This document shows, one piece after another, positions 40,241-49,121 of a DNA stretch of 64,000 nt. Each line of letters opens with the position of its first letter. Within the stretch, counting starts at the first letter, position 1. The notes beneath the pieces are model-generated. The model ran no database searches and was not told the origin of the DNA. It saw only the letters and a list, made by a program, of their open reading frames with translations. This stretch comes from Staphylococcus simiae (GTDB taxonomy: Bacteria; Bacillota; Bacilli; Staphylococcales; Staphylococcaceae): assembly GCF_017357005.1 (NCBI RefSeq), contig NZ_CP071589.1, positions 1,612,001 to 1,676,000 on the forward strand, given 5' to 3'. The translations under genes and the position numbers were made by a program.

Positions 40241-40630
40241 CTATAAAATTTCATATTCAACTTGAATAATTGTGTGTAATAATGCTTGTTCTGTAGAATC
40301 ATCATTTATCGTATTAATATTGAGTTCTAAAAGGCGTACTTGGTAATCTTCAAGTTGTGTTATCGTCGATAATATATTATCAATTTGTACAATGTATTGA
40401 TCATGTTGACCAACATCTTGATAAGTATTCCATAAATGGATAGCACCTGTAGAAATACCATGATAAGCATTTAACGTATGTTCTGTTCGTTGTAACTTAA
40501 ATTTATCCAACATAATAAAAGGATAAGGAATCACTTGCATTAAATCTTTAATATCTATGACACTGACGTCAATTTTACTTAGTTCAAGAAACACTTTATC
40601 AAATAATAGTTGATTAGGTGTATATGTCAT
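40241..40630 (-). CDS. Tail terminator/completion protein (SPP1 gp17-like)
   Basis: 129 aa, no enzymatic motif. By size, position (before the major tail gene, after the HK97 gp10-like gene) and an alpha/beta pattern (LFDKVFLELSKIDVSVIDIK..YPFIMLD) it fits the protein that caps the tail tube and joins it to the head. Assigned mostly on gene order. Confidence 0.65.
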   Translation of the reverse strand: MTYTPNQLLFDKVFLELSKIDVSVIDIKDLMQVIPYPFIMLDKFKLQRTEHTLNAYHGISTGAIHLWNTYQDVGQHDQYIVQIDNILSTITQLEDYQVRLLELNINTINDDSTEQALLHTIIQVEYEIL

Positions 40631-40642
40631 TTACAACTCTCC

Positions 40643-40993
40643 TTATCCATTTAATAATCGGTTTAAATCATCATGTACACTATTTTTCAAAGCTTGGTAC
40701 GTTGGAAACATGAACGGCTCTTTAGCCATATATCGTGTCCCATATTCTAAATAACCACTATAATGCGCATTTGAAACGACTTCATAGTGCAAGGGTGCAA
40801 CTTTATTTACTTCAATTTGACGTGCTAAATTTCCAGTCCAATAACCCTTTTTAAAAGCAGTCTGAGCATTTTTTACAGCTATTTCAACACCTTCATGCGT
40901 ATTCATTTTTAATATATAATCTACATCGTCATCGATATCATCATGCATTTGTCTCAATTTATTTATTATCCCTTTAGTTCCTGTCACTTTCAT
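40643..40993 (-). CDS. HK97 gp10-family tail component
   Basis: 116 aa. The motif KNAQTAFKKGYWTGNLARQIEV..YSGYLEYGTRYMAKEPFMFPTYQ, especially YLEYGTRYM, is the signature of HK97 gp10-like proteins in the head-tail joining cluster. It overlaps the preceding gene by 20 bp, implying coupled translation. Confidence 0.8.
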   Translation of the reverse strand: MKVTGTKGIINKLRQMHDDIDDDVDYILKMNTHEGVEIAVKNAQTAFKKGYWTGNLARQIEVNKVAPLHYEVVSNAHYSGYLEYGTRYMAKEPFMFPTYQALKNSVHDDLNRLLNG

Positions 40994-41297
40994 GATTGGT
41001 AACCTCTTTTAGAAATAATGAAGTACTATTATGATACTGTTTGATTTTAAGAACTTTATATAATTTATCGTGAATGGTTGCGTGTGTTGGTGAGGAACTT
41101 ATTCGAGTTGATAATCTTGCTATTGCTACATTACTCACTACTTCGCCAAATTCAAGACGTGTTGCTTCAGCATTCAATTCGTTATAGTAGCAAGTTATTT
41201 CTGTTTCGTTTTCTTTAATTGATAATCTGCTTTTAGTAATTGGATCATAACGTGTTGACTTATAGTTGAAAATAACAATCCTATCTTGATATCTCAT
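40974..41297 (-). CDS. Head closure protein (SPP1 gp16-like head-tail adaptor)
   Basis: 107 aa. A small beta-barrel-like protein (RYQDRIVIFNYKSTRYDPITK at the start) in the position of head-closure proteins, directly after the connector, which it overlaps by 1 bp. Assigned from fold-like pattern and order. Confidence 0.68.
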   Translation of the reverse strand: MRYQDRIVIFNYKSTRYDPITKSRLSIKENETEITCYYNELNAEATRLEFGEVVSNVAIARLSTRISSSPTHATIHDKLYKVLKIKQYHNSTSLFLKEVTNHESDRN

Positions 41298-41623
41298 TAA
41301 TAAAACACGACTTTCCCTTTATGTTGATCTTTATAAAATAAGTTGTTAAGCAACGGTTTATATTGATCAAAATCATTAGATTCATAAGTGTTTGATTTAC
41401 CATCTTGAGATTCAGATGTCATACCCTCTGCACCTACCCTGTTATAACGCTTAATGGTTACTTCAACGACAATAAATGCGATTTTTTGCGGGATGCCTTC
41501 AATCTCATCAGGCAACATTGCCATCAATTCAGCTTTGACATTATCAATGATATGTTGTAATTGAATATCTTGTTTATCATCAGTTAAGCCTATACGTGCT
41601 TTAACATTATCTAAAAAATTCAT
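41297..41623 (-). CDS. Head-tail connector (SPP1 gp15/HK97 gp6-like)
   Basis: 108 aa. The helical N-terminus (MNFLDNVKARIGLTDDKQDIQLQHIIDNV..LMAMLPDEIEGIP) matches the phage DNA-packaging/connector family that forms the ring under the portal. The GAEGMTSESQDGKSNTYE segment is also typical. Overlaps its neighbours by 1 bp at each end. Confidence 0.78.
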   Translation of the reverse strand: MNFLDNVKARIGLTDDKQDIQLQHIIDNVKAELMAMLPDEIEGIPQKIAFIVVEVTIKRYNRVGAEGMTSESQDGKSNTYESNDFDQYKPLLNNLFYKDQHKGKVVFY

Positions 41624-42153
41624 TAGCTATTACCTCGATCTTCTTCAATTACATTGATTGTTAACTTAATTATCTGATCAGGTAAATCAACATGAGTTAT
41701 TGTTATCTCAGTAGTACCTATTTTAAGCGCATCCATACCAAAAGGATATTCCATACCAAAAGGATATCCTTCATAACTTGCAATAGAAATTATATCAGGA
41801 TCAGCTACAACAACATTACATGGTCTTGTAGTGTGTCTTGGTTCCAACCCATACATAATATCTCTGTATTTACCAACTACCATTTCTATGACATTAGATT
41901 CTTCTACCAAATTAATATATTTAGGTTTAACGTAATGAGTAGTGAATTCTGGTACTTTTACCCTTTCAGATTCAATACCATTAATTTCAAGCACTCCTTC
42001 ATATGTACCTTCTGGAATTGTTGTATTAATTGGAAGATTATCAATATCAACTTCTAATAAACCATAGGGATAGTATTGCTCGTCTCCATCATGAAATTCA
42101 GTTGTTGCAACCACTTCTGTACCTTTATATACTTTTAAAATCTTAGATACCAT
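41623..42153 (-). CDS. Ig-like (Big_2-type) head or tail decoration protein
   Basis: 176 aa. The C-terminal 80 residues show a bacterial Ig-like pattern (VGKYRDIMYGLEPRHTTRPC..DPDIISIASYEG..LKIGTTEITITHVD). Such domains are often appended to capsid or tail proteins as weak surface-binding decorations. A tandem YPFGMEYPFGM duplication lies inside it. Placed between the capsid and connector genes, so a capsid-surface role is likely. Confidence 0.6.
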   Translation of the reverse strand: MVSKILKVYKGTEVVATTEFHDGDEQYYPYGLLEVDIDNLPINTTIPEGTYEGVLEINGIESERVKVPEFTTHYVKPKYINLVEESNVIEMVVGKYRDIMYGLEPRHTTRPCNVVVADPDIISIASYEGYPFGMEYPFGMDALKIGTTEITITHVDLPDQIIKLTINVIEEDRGNS

Positions 42154-42233
42154 TAATCAAAACCCCCAATTAACTTTATTTAAAGGATAAAGTAACTCCA
42201 TTGTAATATGGTGATACCTCAACTAATTGAGGC

Positions 42234-43127
42234 TTAACTGGGTGTATTACTTTGGTCGCCTTGTTTAATCTTAATTTTGACTACTGCATCAATGTTTTCA
42301 GCAAAGATTTGAATTGCTCCAGCTAGTACAGTTTCAGCAGTTAAACGGTTAGCTTGAATATCATGTAATACGCCAATCATGCCTGTTTCATCTGTCACAA
42401 GATTAAATGCTTTACCTACTTCACCATTTGGATTTGCATAAGCAATATTTAAGTTTTCAGATGCAGTCATCCATACTTCGCCAGCTGGTACATCTGATAA
42501 TTCAATGACACGTACCCCAACATAATTTGTTAATAAGCCCATGCCAAATAGTGATCCATTAGACACAATCAATCCATTCGTAATATGTTCAGCAGTATCA
42601 TCTGGATTAACAAAGGCAATTGGCGTTATATCACTTTCAATAACAGTAGTTAACTTAGCACGTCCTTTAGCTAAAGCACCTTGTAAGTTTTTAGCTGATA
42701 ATGCTCTTTTAGTAGTATCAATTGAAGTTCCTGCAGCTTGACTTAATGCTGATGCGAAATCTGTTCTGATTTTCTTTTGATAATGTCTAATCAGTTCGTT
42801 ATCTGTATTATTTACTGCTAAATCAAAACCGTGTGCTTGAATAGCTTCTAACGTTGTCGCTTTACGATATTTGGTATAAGTTAATTCAATCGTATTAACC
42901 AATTCACGTTTAACTTTAGTTAATGGAATTTCTTCTCCTTCATTAACTGTTGTCGTAGATGCTTCTTCAACACTAAATTTATACATCTTAATGTTTGAAC
43001 CAACATTCATTGGTAGCTTATTCGTTACACCTAATACTTCTAATAACTTAACAATGTTATTACCAAATCTATTCGCAAAATCAATAGACTTAGCTTGTCC
43101 TAAATCTTGACTAGTAATTTCAGCCAT
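42234..43127 (-). CDS. Major capsid protein
   Basis: 297 aa, in the position after the scaffold gene and resembling SPP1 gp13-like capsid proteins with the HK97 fold: an extended N-arm, LPMNVGSNIKMYKF, and a P-domain (IRTDFASALSQAAGTSIDT). It has a good ribosome site and is followed by an 80-bp gap before the next gene. Confidence 0.85.
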   Translation of the reverse strand: MAEITSQDLGQAKSIDFANRFGNNIVKLLEVLGVTNKLPMNVGSNIKMYKFSVEEASTTTVNEGEEIPLTKVKRELVNTIELTYTKYRKATTLEAIQAHGFDLAVNNTDNELIRHYQKKIRTDFASALSQAAGTSIDTTKRALSAKNLQGALAKGRAKLTTVIESDITPIAFVNPDDTAEHITNGLIVSNGSLFGMGLLTNYVGVRVIELSDVPAGEVWMTASENLNIAYANPNGEVGKAFNLVTDETGMIGVLHDIQANRLTAETVLAGAIQIFAENIDAVVKIKIKQGDQSNTPS

Positions 43128-43147
43128 AAGTTTATTCCTCCTAAAAA

Positions 43148-43741
43148 TTATTTAAATAAATTAATGTTCTTTGCAATGGCTTGCTGTCTTTCAACATCAT
43201 CTTTAATCGCCATAATATCTTGTTTTGATAGGCTAGATTGTTGATAATTTACTGGCGTCTCTTGTCTTAATGCCTTTTCAACATTAGCTTGAACCATTTT
43301 GTTTAACAAATTCGCAAAGATATCTACATTTTTCTTTGTTTGTTCAGCATTCTCAGTGACTAAAATATCTAATAAATCTTCGTCAACAACTTCAATACCA
43401 GTTTGATTGAGCATTGAACGTGCTTCTTGTTTCATTTGGCTCTTAGCATCTTTTGTTTTATAAGTTTCTAATTCTTTGAGCAATTTCTCATTTTCATATT
43501 GTAATTGTTGATCTTTATTCATTTTCGCTAGTTTCTGTGCTTCAGCGATAGCATCTTTAATCTTCTCATCAGTTTTACGTTGCTCACGAGCAACACGCTC
43601 CTGAATCAATTTTGTCACTTCTTCTTGCGTAAATGTCTTTTCGGTGATTTGTTGTTTGTCGTCGTTAGTACTAACTTCTGCATTGTGAGATGACTCATTG
43701 TGTTGAGTATCATCAAACTGGTGATTAACTTGTTCTGCCAT
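43148..43741 (-). CDS. Capsid scaffold protein (DUF4355-like)
   Basis: 197 aa, highly charged and helical, with Gln/Glu/Lys-rich coiled coil from about 35 to 110 (EEVTKLIQERVAREQRKTDEKIKDAIAEAQKLAKMNKDQQLQYENEKLL). Directly upstream of the major capsid gene, the typical place of DUF4355 scaffolds, removed on maturation. Confidence 0.83.
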   Translation of the reverse strand: MAEQVNHQFDDTQHNESSHNAEVSTNDDKQQITEKTFTQEEVTKLIQERVAREQRKTDEKIKDAIAEAQKLAKMNKDQQLQYENEKLLKELETYKTKDAKSQMKQEARSMLNQTGIEVVDEDLLDILVTENAEQTKKNVDIFANLLNKMVQANVEKALRQETPVNYQQSSLSKQDIMAIKDDVERQQAIAKNINLFK

Positions 43742-43817
43742 GAGAGCAACCTCCGTTTATAGTCTGTCGACTTATTCCATTACAGCTTTTATAACGTCAT
43801 CAGTATGTTTTGGACAA

Positions 43818-43851
43818 TAAAAAATAACCTTCACATTGGAAGGTTAAAAAA
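43818..43851 (-). terminator. Terminator between the putative immunity gene and the scaffold gene
   Basis: AACCTTC and GAAGGTT pair on the minus strand over CAATGT, followed by ATTTTTT. It lies in the middle of the late operon, after the small gene at 43875. Confidence 0.8.
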
Positions 43852-43874
43852 GCATATAAAAATAGCACCACTTT

Positions 43875-44093
43875 CTATTTATCTGTGTAGAAAGGATGCT
43901 TATTTATTAATTTAATTTTATTAATTACAGACTCATCAATAGAAAAGATTCCATCATCTGTCTCAACATCCATAGAATAATTTCCTGTTTCACTTTCAAA
44001 TGGATTTTCATAATCTAAAACAAATCCTTGAAATTTTTCATCATTTTTAAGTGTTACAACAACGTTTTTTCGATAAGCATCTTTAATTTTCAT
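43875..44093 (-). CDS. Small Sm/SH3-like protein, putative immunity protein for the head-linked toxin domain
   Basis: 72 aa from the ATG at 44093 (AAAGGA at good spacing). It overlaps the stop of the minor head gene by 11 bp. The pattern KNVVVTLKNDEKFQGFVLDYENPFES..MDVETDDGIFSIDESVINKIKLI is an all-beta Sm/SH3-like barrel. Its tight coupling to a gene ending in a polymorphic-toxin-like domain, and the terminator right after it, suggest an immunity role. Function is inferred from context only. Confidence 0.6.
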   Translation of the reverse strand: MKIKDAYRKNVVVTLKNDEKFQGFVLDYENPFESETGNYSMDVETDDGIFSIDESVINKIKLINKHPFYTDK

Positions 44094-45444
44094 TATTATC
44101 ATTCCTTTTTAAATGTGGCACAATATGTACACCAGTCTTTGAATAATGAACTTTACCATATGGTGTTTTGTAATATTTCCCATTAATATAAGTTTTACCT
44201 ATTATTTTATTGAAATTAATAATCTCTTTATGATTAAATGACCCTTTGTTAATAATCAAATCACCTTTAGTTGAATGTTTTTTTATAAGATTATTTAACT
44301 CTTCATTAGATAGTGTAGTATAGCTTGGTAATTTAGAACCATTTTTCATTGCATACTTCCTATTTCTCTCAAACAGTTCATGCCCTTTTTGATGTCTATT
44401 TTGTTTTTCATGGTTTAATTCTAATTTTATTCTACCATCTTTAATCATTTCTAGCATTTCTTTTTTAGCATTTTGTTGTAATTCTTCACTATTAACTTCT
44501 AGCTTATACTTACCTCTACGCTCTTTAAAGAATTGGTCGCGCCAATTACCAACATGTGGAACGGTTGTACTGCGACAAAATGGATGCATCGGTGGTGCAT
44601 TAACACCTGGCATCATATCTTTAACTTTAAATACTTCACCATTTAAACTGTGACATAGTTTAGATGTCTTACTATCTATTTTAGCTACATATTTATATTT
44701 AGCATCTTCGCCTAATTCTTTAAGATAAGTGAGCTTTTGAGCCTCTGCTTGCACTCTTGCTGATTCAGTGATTAATAATCTCTTTGCATTAAAGGTTGTT
44801 GCATTGGTTTTCTTCTTAAAGGTCGATACAAATTCATTAGGATGCCTGCCTCTTAACACGACATGACTTGTAATACGTTCTACTTCTTTTTGTACTTGTG
44901 CCATATCTTTCCACAATCGCTTTGACCATGTAACACCTTTAAAGTTACTATTCACGACTGCTTTAACATGTGTATCATCAATCTTGACATGTTCGCCTAA
45001 GATGCCTGCTTGTCGTTTTACTTCTCTATCTACTGCATCAACTAGTTTATCTTCAATCTTATGTTCAATATCAATACCTGAACGCTTAACAATCAAATCT
45101 AATTGTTGTTTAAGTAACTTCTCTCGCGAAATATTCATCTTCGTGTTATATGCTTTTAATGCTATATTCGCTTCATCACTAAAGTCTTTAGTTTCAACCA
45201 ATTTCTTAGCTTGTTGTTGAAAGGCTACAACATCAAATTGATCAGCAACTTTAATAGCTTCTTGCATCACTAAACCTTGAGACTGAGCATATTTAGCATA
45301 AAACGCAAGTATTTCTCTAGCTATTTCTGCATACATTAATAAAATAATACGCTCAATATCTGTCATTGCTTTAGCATCTTCTTGTGCTTCTGCATCAATA
45401 ACATTTTGAGCGCGTGTTAACCAATATTCACTTGTCTCAGTCAT
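44083..45444 (-). CDS. Minor head protein (SPP1 gp7/Mu F-like) with C-terminal Ntox50-like domain
   Basis: 453 aa. Residues about 1-300 match the phage head morphogenesis family that binds portal, including the conserved AKIDSKTSKLCHSLNGEVFKVKDMMPGVNAPPMHPFCRSTTVP. From about residue 340 a second domain begins (KLELNHEKQNRHQKGHELFERN) and ends with YGKVHYSKTGVHIVP, the signature I recall for polymorphic toxin type 50 (predicted nuclease). Its start overlaps the portal stop by 8 bp. The toxin activity is inferred. Confidence 0.82.
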   Translation of the reverse strand: MTETSEYWLTRAQNVIDAEAQEDAKAMTDIERIILLMYAEIAREILAFYAKYAQSQGLVMQEAIKVADQFDVVAFQQQAKKLVETKDFSDEANIALKAYNTKMNISREKLLKQQLDLIVKRSGIDIEHKIEDKLVDAVDREVKRQAGILGEHVKIDDTHVKAVVNSNFKGVTWSKRLWKDMAQVQKEVERITSHVVLRGRHPNEFVSTFKKKTNATTFNAKRLLITESARVQAEAQKLTYLKELGEDAKYKYVAKIDSKTSKLCHSLNGEVFKVKDMMPGVNAPPMHPFCRSTTVPHVGNWRDQFFKERRGKYKLEVNSEELQQNAKKEMLEMIKDGRIKLELNHEKQNRHQKGHELFERNRKYAMKNGSKLPSYTTLSNEELNNLIKKHSTKGDLIINKGSFNHKEIINFNKIIGKTYINGKYYKTPYGKVHYSKTGVHIVPHLKRNDNNEN

Positions 45445-46825
45445 TTATATCATTCTTTTCATCCTGAGTTACATGTTCATGTTGTGATTTAAATGCATCT
45501 TCATAATGGTCATTATTAGATTCTTCCTGCATTTTTTGTAACTCTTCATTTGGATTATCAATAAATGGTAGTAATGTCATTCTCGTTTGTTCTGAGATAC
45601 CTCCATTTAGCGCATTAAACGCCTCTATAGACTCCATTAAAGATTTAGGTAGGTTAGGTGTAAACTGAATCGTTATCGTTGAATAATCGTGCTTATAAAC
45701 GCCTGTAAGGTTAATATTATTAAACAGTAATTTATAACGTTTCATCAATCCTTTTTTGAATAAGCGTTCTTTAATTGCTCTAATCTGTTCTAAACCAAAT
45801 AATTTATATTTCATTGATTCACCAGACTGAACACCACTAAAGTTTTCATCATTTAAATCAGGAGTATTAGTATATTTATGAATATCTCGTTGTAATCTTG
45901 TCTTATAAGCTTCTGTACCATTAGAACTTTCACCTGGCTTAATATGAATCATATTGGCTTGTCTAAATTTAACTGCATCATCGCCATTTAATTCAACATT
46001 ACCAACTATAGCTAACATTGCATCGTTGATATCAGTCATATAATTAGCTGTATCTGATTGTGCACTATCGTATAAATCAATCAGGGTTAAAACATTTTCA
46101 AAATCACCTTGCTTAAAGCGATCATTGAGATATTCAATAATTGGTACTTCGTTATAGTAATGTGACTTTTCTTCACTGATGACTAATTCACCATCTACTT
46201 CTTTAAAGTAATAGATTTTTTGTGCCGTATACACTTCTACCATATTAACTTTGTCATTATTATCAGCTGTAATAGTGTAATATCTAACACCAGCTAATAC
46301 ATTTTTATCTAGGGAATAATCATAAATAATAAATGTATTTTTAGGATCTAATACCTTAAATCTATCAATATCTTGTTCATCTCTATAAACAATTTCAAAT
46401 GCTCTACCATAAATCGATAAATCTAAAGCTAAATCACTATTAATAGCATCCACATCATTGATATCATTCACTTTAATAATTTCTTCATTAGTCTTCTCAT
46501 CTTTATGAATAATCGTAATTGGATTACCTGTTAGGTAACCAACAATAAAGCGTGATACATATTTAGCATAATTATGAACTGCTCTATGGTCAGCTTTATT
46601 CGTCGTATCATTGACTCTTCTTTCAGCTGTTAATATATCTGTATTCCTGTTTAAATAATATGCCTCTAACATCTCTAATCGAGGTACCTGTGTATCTTGA
46701 TGCTTCTTAACTAAGTATTGTAAGTTATTAGCTTTAAACAATTCATCTAGTTGTACAATATTGAAATCGTCATTAGCATTCTTTGAGAACTTTGTGTTGT
46801 TGTTATCTTGGTTGTATATTGTCAT
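45437..46825 (-). CDS. Portal protein (SPP1 gp6-like)
   Basis: 462 aa, the standard length for SPP1_Gp6-type portals. Features include RVNDTTNKADHRAVHNYAKYVSRFIVGYLTGNPI near residue 70, KNTFIIYDYSLDKN and a helical C-terminal crown (SMKYKLFGLEQIRAIKERLFKKG). It forms the dodecameric DNA gate at one capsid vertex and docks the terminase. Confidence 0.92.
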   Translation of the reverse strand: MTIYNQDNNNTKFSKNANDDFNIVQLDELFKANNLQYLVKKHQDTQVPRLEMLEAYYLNRNTDILTAERRVNDTTNKADHRAVHNYAKYVSRFIVGYLTGNPITIIHKDEKTNEEIIKVNDINDVDAINSDLALDLSIYGRAFEIVYRDEQDIDRFKVLDPKNTFIIYDYSLDKNVLAGVRYYTITADNNDKVNMVEVYTAQKIYYFKEVDGELVISEEKSHYYNEVPIIEYLNDRFKQGDFENVLTLIDLYDSAQSDTANYMTDINDAMLAIVGNVELNGDDAVKFRQANMIHIKPGESSNGTEAYKTRLQRDIHKYTNTPDLNDENFSGVQSGESMKYKLFGLEQIRAIKERLFKKGLMKRYKLLFNNINLTGVYKHDYSTITIQFTPNLPKSLMESIEAFNALNGGISEQTRMTLLPFIDNPNEELQKMQEESNNDHYEDAFKSQHEHVTQDEKNDIND

Positions 46826-46839
46826 TTGTTCACTTCCTA

Positions 46840-48114
46840 CTAAAATAAACCACGTATCGCTTTTAAATTATTATGATTATTATAAAATTCTTTATTTTTA
46901 AAGATTAATTTTGTTATGGCATAACGTAATGCATCAATACAGTGGTTATATGTATCAACTGGCTTATTGATATACTCACCAGTGTTCTTATCTTTTTGCC
47001 ATGTGTAATTATCGAATTCTTCAATCGTCTTAAAGCATCGTTCATCAATCACAATGTCAAATTGTTTCAGAAACTGGATACCTGCCATGATGCTGTCTTT
47101 ACCTTTGATTGCTGCTCTGATTCTATCAACGCCATGTGTTCTAATTTCTGCAATACTTTTTTGCTCTGCACTATCTGCAGTAATAATTTCTTTGTGATAT
47201 CCCATATTTTTAATCATTTGAGCAATATCGTTATTTAACATACCTCTTTTGACAAATTCTTCTAGTATGTAAATGACTTTATTTGCTAAATCAACTTTTA
47301 CATGAATAAAAGCACTCGGATCATTAATATATCCGAAATCTAATCCGAAGTATGACGGGATTTGTCTTAATTCATCTTTGTTTAATATTCTTATGTCATA
47401 TTTAGGAAATACTAGTTTATCTAGTGTCGCAAATTCACCTAATGCATAAATTTTATAATATGCTGGGTTTCTATTTGCTAATTCTTCTAAATTGAATTTC
47501 GTCTTGTCATCTAAAAATTTATTATCTTTATAACTTGATTGTCTGATAAGTGTATTTTTAAGTGGCGTTTGTGATGCAAAGAAATACGAATAAACCCAAT
47601 TCAATTTTGAAACAGGGTTAAACATTAAGTATATTTGTTTATCTTTATGTTTACGTTCTCTTAAACGTAATGTGAGTTGTGTATAATCATCTAATGTAAA
47701 TTCAGAAGCCTCTTCCATGACAATATCTGATATACCTTTGATTGACTTAATTTTTTCAGGATTATCTAAGCCTTTAAATATAAAAATAGCGCCATTAGGT
47801 AATTCAACTTTATTATCTGTTTTATTCCATCTGCACATTTCCCATATTTTAAAACTCATTAAACAACTTCTAACATCTTCAAATAAACTTTCGCTAATCG
47901 TTGCTTGAACTTTACGTAACCAAAGTATTTTACGAGGATATTGCCAATTTCTGAGTGCTTTGATAACGACTTTTTGAACAACACCGTGTGATTTACCACT
48001 TGAACCACCACCATAATGAACTTCAGTAAAATGATGATAATCATAGAGTATGTCATAAATATTTTTATTAAAGACTTTATGGGGCTTAGTAATATTCAAT
48101 TTAATCGTCGTCAT
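46840..48114 (-). CDS. terL: Terminase large subunit
   Basis: 424 aa from the ATG at 48114. Walker A-like YGGGSSGKSHGVVQKV, Walker B followed by catalytic Glu in DIVMEEASEF, and the RNase H-like nuclease domain with Asp in YFGLDFGYINDPSAF and further acidic residues (ITADSAEQKS; YNHCIDALRYAI). It packages DNA into the prohead. It overlaps terS by 14 bp. Confidence 0.95.
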   Translation of the reverse strand: MTTIKLNITKPHKVFNKNIYDILYDYHHFTEVHYGGGSSGKSHGVVQKVVIKALRNWQYPRKILWLRKVQATISESLFEDVRSCLMSFKIWEMCRWNKTDNKVELPNGAIFIFKGLDNPEKIKSIKGISDIVMEEASEFTLDDYTQLTLRLRERKHKDKQIYLMFNPVSKLNWVYSYFFASQTPLKNTLIRQSSYKDNKFLDDKTKFNLEELANRNPAYYKIYALGEFATLDKLVFPKYDIRILNKDELRQIPSYFGLDFGYINDPSAFIHVKVDLANKVIYILEEFVKRGMLNNDIAQMIKNMGYHKEIITADSAEQKSIAEIRTHGVDRIRAAIKGKDSIMAGIQFLKQFDIVIDERCFKTIEEFDNYTWQKDKNTGEYINKPVDTYNHCIDALRYAITKLIFKNKEFYNNHNNLKAIRGLF

Positions 48115-48529
48115 TATATTCACCGATAGTTATTTCAATATTTCTTTGTGTGATTTCTTGTTTATCAGTCCACATGACGTGTCGTTTTCCTAATAATTCT
48201 GCTGCTTTAATTCTATCTTTTGCGCTAACTTCAATTGTAATTAATTTTTGGGTACCTTCACCTGTACCACATAACGTTTGCTCTGTGGTTTCACCGCGCA
48301 TCACCGAAGTTAAATATTGCAATATCTCATCTTGTTGTGCGATACTTTCTTTTTTTAATTCTTCTAAGCGTTTAGCTACATACGCTTTGACGCTAGCTTT
48401 TTCTATCAACTTATAAGCATGTGTACGGCTATATGCTTTACTATATCCTGCAATAATAGCAGCTTGCGACACATTACCACTCTTAATATATTCATCAGCA
48501 AATTTCTGTTGCTTTAAACTCAATTTCAT
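48101..48529 (-). CDS. terS: Terminase small subunit
   Basis: 142 aa from MKLSLKQQKFADEY at 48529; an earlier in-frame ATG at 48550 adds seven atypical residues. N-terminal helix-turn-helix (NVSQAAIIAGYSKAYSRTHAYKLI) for pac-site recognition and a helical oligomerisation region. Terminase_2-type. Head of the late operon. Confidence 0.88.
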   Translation of the reverse strand: MKLSLKQQKFADEYIKSGNVSQAAIIAGYSKAYSRTHAYKLIEKASVKAYVAKRLEELKKESIAQQDEILQYLTSVMRGETTEQTLCGTGEGTQKLITIEVSAKDRIKAAELLGKRHVMWTDKQEITQRNIEITIGEYNDDD

Positions 48530-48563
48530 TTCATATATCACCACTCTCACGCTAAATGCATCA

Positions 48564-48600
48564 TAAAAATAAACCTACCCATGATTTAACACAGGTAGGT
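48564..48600 (-). terminator. Terminator upstream of terS
   Basis: ACCTACC and GGTAGGT (with flanking pairs) form a stem on the minus strand followed by TTATTTTTA. It lies before the late operon, so either the late promoter is downstream of it or late transcription is antiterminated. Confidence 0.7.
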
Positions 48601-48708
48601 ACTAGGGAGTAAAAGCAATATTAGAGGACATCGCTAGGAGATATATTCTATCTCCTACTAATGTATCAATCGTAAGACAAGATTTGACTATGTTTAAATG
48701 TAAGTAAT

Positions 48709-48735
48709 AAAGCCACACCGAATAAAGGCATGGCT
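48709..48735 (-). terminator. Terminator after the small HTH gene
   Basis: AAGCCA and TGGCTT arms with an inner CC/GG pair, then TATTAC on the minus strand, directly after the stop of the gene at 48742. Confidence 0.6.
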
Positions 48736-48741
48736 TAATCT

Positions 48742-48936
48742 TTAATCTTCTAATGATTTTTGGTATTGATATAATTTCGCAATTGTTCTAAAGCGTGCAT
48801 CTTCAATATGCGTTTTACCATTTTTTAAATCTTGAACAGTTTGATAAGGTACACCACTATCTTTTGAAATTTTATATCCTGTATGTGATTTTAATAATGT
48901 TTCGATTGAGTTAATAATTTCATTTATTGTATTCAT
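48742..48936 (-). CDS. Small helix-turn-helix protein
   Basis: 64 aa. GYKISKDSGVPYQTVQDLKNGK is a helix-turn-helix, and the tail is LYQYQKSLED. It is the same length and layout as the protein at 28433. Located between the late regulator and terS with its own terminator. It may tune late expression, but the target is unknown. Confidence 0.6.
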   Translation of the reverse strand: MNTINEIINSIETLLKSHTGYKISKDSGVPYQTVQDLKNGKTHIEDARFRTIAKLYQYQKSLED

Positions 48937-49066
48937 TCTTTTCCCTCTTCCAATTATTAATTAATAATAGTGTAGTCAATAATGCGATGACGCTATCACT
49001 TATGTCATTACCTAAAATTACATTAACCCAAATTAATAAAATTAATAAAATGTAAATTGTTTTCAT
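48920..49066 (-). CDS. Possible 48-aa membrane protein
   Basis: A short frame (MKTIYILLILLIWVNVILG at the start) with two hydrophobic segments that overlaps the start of the HTH gene by 17 bp. No clear ribosome site is visible, so it is a weak call. Confidence 0.3.
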   Translation of the reverse strand: MKTIYILLILLIWVNVILGNDISDSVIALLTTLLLINNWKREKNEYNK

Positions 49067-49095
49067 AATACTATAGTGTTAGAATTATTATACAT

Positions 49096-49120
49096 AGACA
49101 AGCCCTTTCGGGCATTGTCT
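49096..49120. terminator. Hairpin after the 30-aa peptide gene
   Basis: AGACAA..GCCC TTTC GGGC..TTGTCT, a strong 10-bp stem with one bulge. No T-run follows on either side, so it may stabilise the small mRNA rather than terminate it. Confidence 0.5.
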
Positions 49121-49121
49121 C

